Shown here piece after piece: positions 1 through 4,268 of a stretch of 5,320 bases of DNA. Source of the stretch: Bacillota bacterium (lineage in GTDB: Bacteria > Bacillota > Clostridia > Christensenellales > CAG-138). The notes under the pieces are model-generated. The model ran no database searches and was not told the DNA's origin. It saw only the letters and a list, made by a program, of their open reading frames with translations. Both the position numbers and the translations under genes were made by a program. The stretch covers positions 1 to 5,320 of the forward strand of contig JAEWQH010000126.1 in assembly GCA_023399275.1 (NCBI GenBank), written 5' to 3'. Positions within the stretch are counted from its first letter, which is position 1, and the number at the start of each line of letters is the position of its first letter.

Positions 1-1
1 G

Positions 2-241
2 AGCAGCAAGCTCTTCGTCGGCGAAGAGAATATCCTTGCCGAACCGCGTTCAAAATTTGTCGTGGACGTATACATCGACCATTATGTAAACGGCGAAAAG
101 GTAGAGGAGATCTTTCTCCACGAAGACGTATACAAAGGCAACCCGCGCCGCGTGCAGGTCGGCACCAAGCCGACGCCTTCGCCGGAGCCTACGCCTACGC
201 CAAAGCCCACGCCATCCCCCGAACCCACAGAAGGGCCATAA
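2..241 (+). CDS. C-terminal fragment of a probable VanW-family / G5-like cell-surface protein (5' end outside the window)
   Basis: The + frame is open from the left edge and stops with TAA at 239-241, giving 79 visible residues. The first part (about residues 1-55) reads like the C-terminal module of VanW-family proteins: a beta-rich stretch with VDVYIDHYVNGEKVEE, then FLHEDVYKGNPRRVQVGTKP, where VGTKP resembles the end of a G5 domain. After it comes a Pro/Thr/Ser/Glu tail (nt 167-238) containing PTPSPEPT twice, typical of a flexible, wall-spanning end in secreted Gram-positive proteins. The two PTPSPEPT copies differ at seven of eight codons, so the repeat is kept at protein level rather than being a recent DNA duplication. 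No LPXTG sorting signal or membrane anchor follows. It is the only + strand gene and converges on the - strand operon. The VanW assignment is inference from a short C-terminus; another surface protein with a G5-like end is possible. No link to vancomycin resistance should be read into it. Confidence 0.6.
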   Translation, partial: SSKLFVGEENILAEPRSKFVVDVYIDHYVNGEKVEEIFLHEDVYKGNPRRVQVGTKPTPSPEPTPTPKPTPSPEPTEGP

Positions 242-257
242 CGCGATCATGTTTGAC

Positions 258-296
258 AAAGCAGGGTGGAAACAGATTGTTTCCACCCTGCTTTTT
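258..296 (+). terminator. Strong intrinsic terminator after the + strand surface-protein gene, possibly bidirectional
   Basis: A perfect 13-bp stem (GCAGGGTGGAAAC, 261-273, with its complement at 279-291) closes a 5-base loop (AGATT) and is followed by TTTTT at 292-296. Flanking AAA/TTT can extend the pairing to 16 bp. It lies 16 bases after the stop codon of the surface-protein gene. Read on the - strand the same hairpin is followed by TTTGTC, a weaker U-tract, so it may also catch transcripts that pass the 354-378 terminator. Confidence 0.93.
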
Positions 297-332
297 ACGC
301 CGCCCTCAAAGGCTCCTCAGCATGCGGGCAAT

Positions 333-403
333 GCGATTGATCTGCCGGCAAGCAAAAGGCCGCCCAATATGGGCAGCCCTAGCAGATCCGGTTGGTCAAT
401 CGC
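333..403. repeat. Nested inverted repeats enclosing the - strand terminator
   Basis: GCGATTGA at 333-340 is the exact reverse complement of TCAATCGC at 396-403. Just inside, GATCTGC (339-345) matches GCAGATC (382-388); the two arm pairs share bases 339-340 on the left side. The 9-bp terminator hairpin (358-378) sits in the centre. As RNA the end of the - strand transcript could fold into one long stem-loop with an asymmetric bulge of about 7-9 bases. The complementarity is seen directly; any role, such as 3'-end protection or a stable 3' fragment, is inference. Confidence 0.5.
354..378 (-). terminator. Intrinsic terminator of the peptidase-efp-zinc-ribbon unit
   Basis: On the - strand GGCTGCCCA and TGGGCGGCC form a 9-bp stem with one T-G wobble around a 3-base loop (367-369), followed directly by TTTT (complement of 354-357). 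It begins 35 bases past the stop codon of the zinc-ribbon gene. The wobble is informative: read on the + strand that pair would be a C-A mismatch, so the hairpin is built for - strand RNA. Confidence 0.75.
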
Positions 404-412
404 GAGAAATAG

Positions 413-811
413 TCACTCCCCCGCCTCGTCTTCCGCTTCGATCGGGATGTCGAACTCGATCGTCTCATTGCAGTTGGGGCAAATGAGCCCGTCGTCGCTA
501 TCGATCATATCCTCATCGAAATAGACCGTCTCGCCGCAGTTCGGGCAGACAACCTCGATGAAATCGTCGTCATCCAGCTCCCCGTCAAACGCGTCGTCGA
601 TCGCGCCCTCGATATCATCCAGCTCATCGTAGATGGCGTCGACGCAATCCGAGAGATCGTCGATGCTCTCATCCTGCTCTTCTAGCGCCTCGGCGATTGC
701 GCCGAGGGTGTCGATGATGCCGCGCAGAACCTTGTCCGAGCCTTCGTCCTTGAGCGACAGGCCGTCGGCCAGCCCATCCAGATAAGCGACTTTTTCAGAG
801 ATAAAACTCAT
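413..811 (-). CDS. Acidic coiled-coil and zinc-ribbon protein of the CD1247 N-terminal-domain type; function unknown
   Basis: A complete 132-residue protein. The N-terminus (about 1-45, MSFISEKVAYLDGLADGLSL then a helical stretch) matches what I know of the small clostridial family named after C. difficile CD1247. Residues about 30-78 look helical and coiled-coil-like. The C-terminal part carries two CPNC knuckles (C89/C92 and C111/C114, 18 residues apart), a zinc ribbon. The protein is strikingly acidic: 45 Asp/Glu against 4 Lys/Arg. There is no signal peptide or membrane segment, so it should be cytoplasmic. ATG at 811 is preceded by GAGGG (817-821) at 5 bases, which supports the start. It lies 53 bases downstream of efp with a terminator after it, so it is the last gene of that unit. 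Zinc ribbons of this kind often contact nucleic acids or ribosome or polymerase proteins, and the charge would suit an RNA mimic or a partner for a basic protein; both ideas are inference. Its biochemical role is not known to me. Confidence 0.85.
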   Translation of the reverse strand: MSFISEKVAYLDGLADGLSLKDEGSDKVLRGIIDTLGAIAEALEEQDESIDDLSDCVDAIYDELDDIEGAIDDAFDGELDDDDFIEVVCPNCGETVYFDEDMIDSDDGLICPNCNETIEFDIPIEAEDEAGE

Positions 812-864
812 TGATACCCTCGTCTTTCCGTTCGTTGCCGAACCGCTCGTTTTGCACGCGTGCG

Positions 865-1422
865 TTACACGCGCTCCATGTATTCTCCCGTGCGGGTGTC
901 CACGCGGATGCGATCGCCCTCGTTGACAAACAGCGGAACATTGAGCGTATAGCCCGTCTCCAGGGTCGCAGGTTTGGTGGTGCCCGTGGCGGTGTCGCCG
1001 CGCACGCCGGGTTCGGAATGCGTAATGGTCAGCTCAACAAAGTTCGGCGCTTCCACAGAGAACGGCGCCCCCTTGAAGAAACGCACCTTCACGTTTTGAT
1101 TTTCCACGATGAACGGAATGGCGTCCTCCACCTGGTCGTGGTTGAGCGGCAGTTGCTCGTAGCTCTCAACGTCCATGAAGTAATACAGGCCGCCGTCCTC
1201 ATAGAGATACTGCATCTCCTTGGTCTCGATGTGCGCCGGCGGATACTTGTCCGTTGGGTTAAAGGTGCGCTCCAGCACCGCGCCGGTCATGACGTTCTTG
1301 AGGCGGGTGCGCACGAAAGCCGCGCCCTTACCGGGTTTGACATGCTGAAAATCGGCAATCTGCCAGACCGCTCCGTCGATCTCCACGGTCATGCCTTTTC
1401 TGAATTCGCCTGCACTGATCAT
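865..1422 (-). CDS. efp: Elongation factor P
   Basis: EF-P binds the ribosome between the P and E sites and speeds peptide-bond formation at proline runs. The 185-residue protein has the full family length and three beta-barrel domains: a KOW-like domain I (about 1-63), OB domain II (about 64-127) and OB domain III (about 128-185). The tip loop that reaches the peptidyl-transferase centre reads [10 protein letters not shown], with the modifiable lysine at Lys32, as in B. subtilis EF-P, where it carries 5-aminopentanol. The C-terminal signature ([20 protein letters not shown], about residues 136-155) is intact. No EpmA/EpmB-type modification gene is in the window. ATG at 1422 has a strong Shine-Dalgarno, GGAGGA at 1433-1438, 10 bases upstream. 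It sits 86 bases after the Xaa-Pro peptidase gene and 53 before the zinc-ribbon gene, with no terminator between, so the three are probably cotranscribed. I see no convincing separate promoter in the 86-base gap. Confidence 0.98.
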   Translation of the reverse strand: MISAGEFRKGMTVEIDGAVWQIADFQHVKPGKGAAFVRTRLKNVMTGAVLERTFNPTDKYPPAHIETKEMQYLYEDGGLYYFMDVESYEQLPLNHDQVEDAIPFIVENQNVKVRFFKGAPFSVEAPNFVELTITHSEPGVRGDTATGTTKPATLETGYTLNVPLFVNEGDRIRVDTRTGEYMERV

Positions 1423-1508
1423 ATGGTTTGTTTCCTCCGTTATTCTGATGCTTCAATATGGATTCCGTATTCGTCAGCATGCGCCATGCCAAAGTATATT
1501 TCTGCCGG

Positions 1509-2576
1509 TCAGATCGAGATGAGCTCCTTCGTCACGCCGGCGAAGTTGTGATAACCATCGTCCGTCACCACGCAGCAATCCTCAATCCGTACGCCGCACT
1601 TGCCGCCGACATAGATCCCGGGCTCGACCGTAATGGTCATGCCGCTCGTAAGCGTATCCTCACTGCTGAGCGACGCACGCGGCGGCTCGTGGATCTCCAA
1701 GCCGAAGCCATGCCCCAATCCGTGGCCAAACTGCGCACCGTAGCCTTTGGCGGCGATATAGTCCCGCGCAACCGCATCCAATGCTTTGCCGGAGATACCG
1801 TTTGTCAGCGCGTCCAGCGCCATCTGCTGCGCGGTCTTCACGATCTCGTAGATCTGTCTGCTATCGTCGTCTATGCTGCCAACGGCGAAGGTACGCGTCA
1901 TGTCTGAGTGGTAGCCGTTTACCATGCACCCGAAGTCAGCAACGACCAAGTCGCCCTTTTGCAGGCAGCGTTCCCCCGGCATCGCATGCGGCATGGCTCC
2001 GTTTGGCCCGCCAGCGATGATAGGATCAAAGGATGCACCCTCGCTCCCGTTTTTCGCGCAGACATAGTTGAGCTCCGCCGTTGCCGCCAGCTCGGTCATC
2101 CCCGCGCCGATGCGACCCAACCACTCGAGAAACGAACGATCCGCGATGCGCTGCGCAGCCTGAAGGCTCTCGATCTCCTCTGCGCTTTTGTATAGACGCG
2201 GCAACGAGATCGCGTCCCCAAAGGGAACCCACGCAACAGGCATCGCCCCATATGCGCGAAACGAGGCCACCGTCAGCTCGCCGTCCTCAAATCCCGCGCG
2301 CGCACAGCCATCCGCCAAAAGAAATCCGCGGATGTACCCGAGCTGCTCGGCAAACCCCGCCTCAACGATCTCGCAGAGGCCCTTTGTCTGCGCCTTTGCC
2401 TGGATCGTGTAGCGAAAGTCGGTGACGAGATAGGTGTTTTTTTGTGTGATGAGGAGGATGCCATCCGAACTGGTGAACCCCGAATAGTATCGGATGTTGA
2501 CCCCGCCGGTGATCAGCGCCGCATCAAGCGACGAAGCGGCCAGGCTTTTGCGCAATGCTTCAATTCTCTGTTTCAT
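1509..2576 (-). CDS. Aminopeptidase P family (M24B) Xaa-Pro peptidase
   Basis: A cytoplasmic two-metal peptidase that cleaves bonds involving proline, freeing N-terminal residues (Xaa-Pro aminopeptidase) or splitting Xaa-Pro dipeptides. The 355-residue length suits the short Firmicute form (YqhT/PepQ-like). Residues 1-125 form the creatinase-like N-domain; from about 135 comes the pita-bread catalytic domain. All five metal ligands are visible: D214 (VADFG), D225 (SDMTRT), H289 (GHGLGHG), E318 (TVEPGIY) and E332 (RIEDC). The assisting histidines H197 (PHAMPGER), H285 and H296 (EIHE) are also present, so it should be active. Aminopeptidase against dipeptidase activity cannot be settled from sequence, hence no gene symbol. 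The start is fixed by family alignment (MKQRIEALRKSL is the usual N-terminus), yet no Shine-Dalgarno precedes ATG 2576. A promoter lies so close upstream that the mRNA looks leaderless. It is the first gene of the unit with efp. Confidence 0.95.
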   Translation of the reverse strand: MKQRIEALRKSLAASSLDAALITGGVNIRYYSGFTSSDGILLITQKNTYLVTDFRYTIQAKAQTKGLCEIVEAGFAEQLGYIRGFLLADGCARAGFEDGELTVASFRAYGAMPVAWVPFGDAISLPRLYKSAEEIESLQAAQRIADRSFLEWLGRIGAGMTELAATAELNYVCAKNGSEGASFDPIIAGGPNGAMPHAMPGERCLQKGDLVVADFGCMVNGYHSDMTRTFAVGSIDDDSRQIYEIVKTAQQMALDALTNGISGKALDAVARDYIAAKGYGAQFGHGLGHGFGLEIHEPPRASLSSEDTLTSGMTITVEPGIYVGGKCGVRIEDCCVVTDDGYHNFAGVTKELISI

Positions 2577-2584
2577 ACGGAGCT

Positions 2585-2613
2585 ATTTTACCACAGATGT
2601 TTTTATCGGGCAA
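2585..2613 (-). promoter_or_regulatory. Sigma-A-type promoter for the peptidase-efp-zinc-ribbon unit
   Basis: On the - strand: a -35 of TTGCCC (complement of 2608-2613, 4 of 6 to consensus), a spacer of exactly 17 bases, and a -10 of TAAAAT (complement of 2585-2590, 5 of 6). TGG just before it makes an extended -10 (TGn). Counting the last -10 base as -7 places +1 at the G of 2578, two bases before the ATG at 2576. It lies between the mltG terminator and the peptidase gene, where a promoter is expected. Confidence 0.75.
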
Positions 2614-2632
2614 CAGAAATGATCGGGAATCC

Positions 2633-2654
2633 GGCCAACCTCTCTACATTGGCC
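2633..2654. repeat. Small inverted repeat upstream of the peptidase promoter
   Basis: GGCCAA (2633-2638) and TTGGCC (2649-2654) are exact inverted copies separated by 10 bases. The centre is about 30 bases upstream of the -35 element, between the mltG terminator and the promoter. The spacing of the half-sites, about one and a half helical turns, could suit a dimeric regulator, but a 6-bp arm can arise by chance. Confidence 0.35.
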
Positions 2655-2663
2655 AAATTCCGC

Positions 2664-2692
2664 AAAAACTCCGGCGGACTGATCCGCCGGAG
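2664..2692 (-). terminator. Intrinsic terminator after mltG
   Basis: A perfect 10-bp GC-rich stem (2669-2678 with 2683-2692, arm CTCCGGCGGA on either strand) closes a 4-base loop and is followed on the - strand by TTTTT (complement of 2664-2668). It starts 16 bases past the mltG stop. It separates the RNase J-YlbF-MltG unit from the peptidase-efp unit. Confidence 0.93.
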
Positions 2693-2708
2693 CGCTATCT
2701 GAGGTGCA

Positions 2709-3872
2709 TCAGCCCCAGTATTGCTGGTATTTCTCCACATTTTGCTGGTGCTCCTCATACGTCTTGGAAAACACCAGCTCGCTGGTTTCCGCTGGATTCT
2801 GGTTACAGAAGTAGAGATAGCCCGCTTCAAGAAACGCTTCGTTGGGATACAGCGCAGCCTCAATCGCCGCCTTGCCAGAATTGCTGACCGGGCCGACCGG
2901 CAGGCCCTTGAACTTATAGGTATTAAAGAGCGACTCGGTCTCCTGCTCCGATGCGGTGAATACGTACTTCGTAACGCCCAGCACATAGGAGAGGCTCGCG
3001 CAGCTTTGCAGCCGCATATCCTGATTGAGGCGGTTGTGGAACACCGCAGACACCTTGGCGAAGTCTCCCGCGGCGGCCGCCTCACGCTCGATGAGCGAGG
3101 CCAGCGTAACCACCTGGTCGAGCGACAGGCCCAGCTGTTCCGCGCGGGTGAGATACTCGTCCGTAAACACTTCGTTGAAACGATTGAGCATCTTGATGAT
3201 GATCGTATCCACGCTGGCATCCGCATAGACCTCGTAGGTATCCGGAAAGAGGTATCCCTCCAGCAGATATGCGCGCGCGGTGGCATTCGCCGTCGCCCCT
3301 GCGTCCGCAATAAACGCAAAGTTGGCAAAATCCTCGCCGGTGCGCGCCGCGGCATAGAGCTGCTCCTCGTTCGTAATCAACCCCTTTTCCAGAAGCACCT
3401 TGGCGATGTTTTGAATCGTATATCCCTCCGGAATCGTGAACTTGACCGTCGCCTTTGCTGGATTGCCTTCGCACAGCTCCTCGACAATCTGCTTGATACT
3501 CATGTTTTTACTCAGGATATACGTGCCTGCCTTGAGGCTGTTTGCCTTGCCGACAAAATCCACGTAGATCTTGAACGCGGCGGTGCTGGAGATCAGACCA
3601 TCCTGATCGTAGCCACAGGCGCCGTAAAGGATGCGCGCGATGCTGCTTGCCGAGGAGGAAGCAGGGATGGTTACCTCGATGGGCGTCGCATCCTGCCGGT
3701 CCACCGGCTCGATGTACTTCGCGAGCACATAGTTCACCGCCGTGCGGGTGATCAAAAACACCACGCAGAGGCTCACAAGCATCACAAGAGCTGGGCGCAC
3801 GCTCAGCCAGAGGCGCATGAGCCGCTTTTGTTTTTTAGTATATCGTTTTTCCGGTTTTTCGTTCATCGGCAT
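2709..3872 (-). CDS. mltG: Endolytic murein transglycosylase MltG (YceG family)
   Basis: A membrane-anchored lytic transglycosylase that cuts nascent glycan strands inside the chain, so setting strand length and ending synthesis by the penicillin-binding proteins. The 387-residue protein has a basic cytoplasmic N-terminus (1-26), one transmembrane helix (about 27-45), a LysM-like subdomain (about 64-165, with FTIPEGYTIQNIAKVLLEKG) and the YceG catalytic domain. The signature YLLEGYLFPDTYEV spans 202-215, and the catalytic glutamate is E262 in LASLIEREA (E218 in E. coli). Further family blocks are VFHNRL (277-282), LQSCASLSY (288-296), FNTYKFKGLPVGPVSN (316-331) and FSKTYEEH (368-375). C291 stands where E. 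coli has Asp (LQTD); as I recall, LQSC is common in clostridia. LFNTY replaces the usual PYNTY. Two ATGs are possible, 3872 and 3866; GGAGA at 3881-3885 favours 3872. It is the last gene of its unit, 44 bases after ylbF; the yrrM-yrrN genes that often follow mltG in Firmicutes are absent. Confidence 0.97.
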   Translation of the reverse strand: MPMNEKPEKRYTKKQKRLMRLWLSVRPALVMLVSLCVVFLITRTAVNYVLAKYIEPVDRQDATPIEVTIPASSSASSIARILYGACGYDQDGLISSTAAFKIYVDFVGKANSLKAGTYILSKNMSIKQIVEELCEGNPAKATVKFTIPEGYTIQNIAKVLLEKGLITNEEQLYAAARTGEDFANFAFIADAGATANATARAYLLEGYLFPDTYEVYADASVDTIIIKMLNRFNEVFTDEYLTRAEQLGLSLDQVVTLASLIEREAAAAGDFAKVSAVFHNRLNQDMRLQSCASLSYVLGVTKYVFTASEQETESLFNTYKFKGLPVGPVSNSGKAAIEAALYPNEAFLEAGYLYFCNQNPAETSELVFSKTYEEHQQNVEKYQQYWG

Positions 3873-3880
3873 TTGGTCTT

Positions 3881-3885
3881 TCTCC
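3881..3885 (-). promoter_or_regulatory. mltG: Ribosome binding site that decides the mltG start
   Basis: GGAGA on the - strand lies 8 bases upstream of the ATG at 3872 and 14 upstream of the in-frame ATG at 3866. The 8-base spacing is near the optimum, so translation most likely begins at 3872 (Met-Pro-Met-Asn). Confidence 0.6.
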
Positions 3886-3916
3886 GTCGGTCGTCTTGTG
3901 CGGCTGCCGCGCCGTG

Positions 3917-4258
3917 CTATGCCTCAAGTGGGCTGAGGTCGATCTCCACCGCGTCAGCGAGGGTTTTATACACGTCCCCCATCATCCGCTTGAGGCGGTA
4001 TTCCGCCATCAGGTAGGCTGCGGCATCCGCGTCGAATTGCAGCAGCTCGCCGATCTTCTGCAGCTTTGCGAGCGATTCGCTCTCGCGATCCCCCGCGATC
4101 AAAGCGGCCTGCGCATGGATCTGCAGCTTGGCATATTCATCGATCAGCGCGCGCGTAGTGCTGTTTTCCATCGCGCGTGCCTTGGCGGCCGCATAATCGC
4201 AATATTCCGCGCTGCTCCTGAGTTCGTCCGCAAGCAGGCGCGCCGTGTCGTAAACCAT
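3917..4258 (-). CDS. YlbF/YmcA-family regulator (Com_YlbF domain)
   Basis: A 113-residue all-helical cytoplasmic protein with the Com_YlbF (DUF964) layout: YDTARLLADELRSSAEYCDY at the N-terminus, a charged middle helix (LIDEYAKLQIHAQ, 38-50) and a conserved C-terminal helix (AEYRLKRMMGDVYKTLADA, 85-103). In B. subtilis, YlbF, YmcA and YaaT form a complex that directs RNase Y cleavage and affects competence, sporulation and biofilm formation. B. subtilis YlbF ends in a Cys-rich tail tied to Fe-S binding. This protein lacks it and has a single cysteine (C20), so it resembles the shorter clostridial homologues. ATG at 4258 follows the RNase J stop by 10 bases, with a G-rich GGGGGAG in the gap acting as Shine-Dalgarno, although its spacing (2-4 bases) is short. 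The tight link means cotranscription and probably coupled translation with RNase J. The specific function here (RNase Y partner or RNase J partner) is not established. Confidence 0.88.
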   Translation of the reverse strand: MVYDTARLLADELRSSAEYCDYAAAKARAMENSTTRALIDEYAKLQIHAQAALIAGDRESESLAKLQKIGELLQFDADAAAYLMAEYRLKRMMGDVYKTLADAVEIDLSPLEA

Positions 4259-4268
4259 AGCTCCCCCG

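Larger units (their letters stand above)
297..412. other. Convergent intergenic spacer with no gene
   Basis: These 116 bases separate the + strand terminator from the stop codon of the - strand zinc-ribbon gene. I see no plausible coding region. What it does hold is the - strand terminator at 354-378 and the nested inverted repeats at 333-403, listed separately. Confidence 0.8.

Noticed and set aside
2..241. Reading the VanW-like fragment as an antibiotic-resistance gene
   Set aside because: VanW-family proteins are widespread surface proteins in Firmicutes, and no vanHAX, vanR or vanS gene is present in the window.
854..863. 10-bp palindrome GCACGCGTGC between efp and the zinc-ribbon gene
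   Set aside because: It has no loop and no T-run on either strand, so it is not a terminator; in GC-rich DNA such a short palindrome is unremarkable.
1440..1508. A separate promoter for efp (TTGGCA with a downstream -10)
   Set aside because: No acceptable -10 lies 16-18 bases from the TTGGCA; the best alternative, CATATT, has no -35 partner. Cotranscription from the 2585-2613 promoter is simpler.
1443..1511. TGA read-through of the peptidase gene: the frame stays open for about 22 more codons to TAA at 1440-1442
   Set aside because: The peptidase already ends in a normal family C-terminus (GVTKELISI). An open run of that length is expected by chance fairly often, and no SECIS-like hairpin or read-through context is evident.
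811..1551. A 246-codon + strand open frame over efp
   Set aside because: It is antisense to a complete, well-conserved EF-P gene and shows no recognisable domain or ribosome binding site.
2603..3355. A 250-codon - strand frame overlapping mltG
   Set aside because: It is very rich in Arg and Ser, runs out of frame inside mltG and through its terminator; it is a frame shadow.
2721..4016. A 431-codon + strand open frame, longer than mltG itself
   Set aside because: It lies antisense to mltG and part of the YlbF gene, is rich in Arg/His/Leu as expected for a shadow of a GC-rich gene, and resembles no family. The - strand proteins here match known families over their full length.
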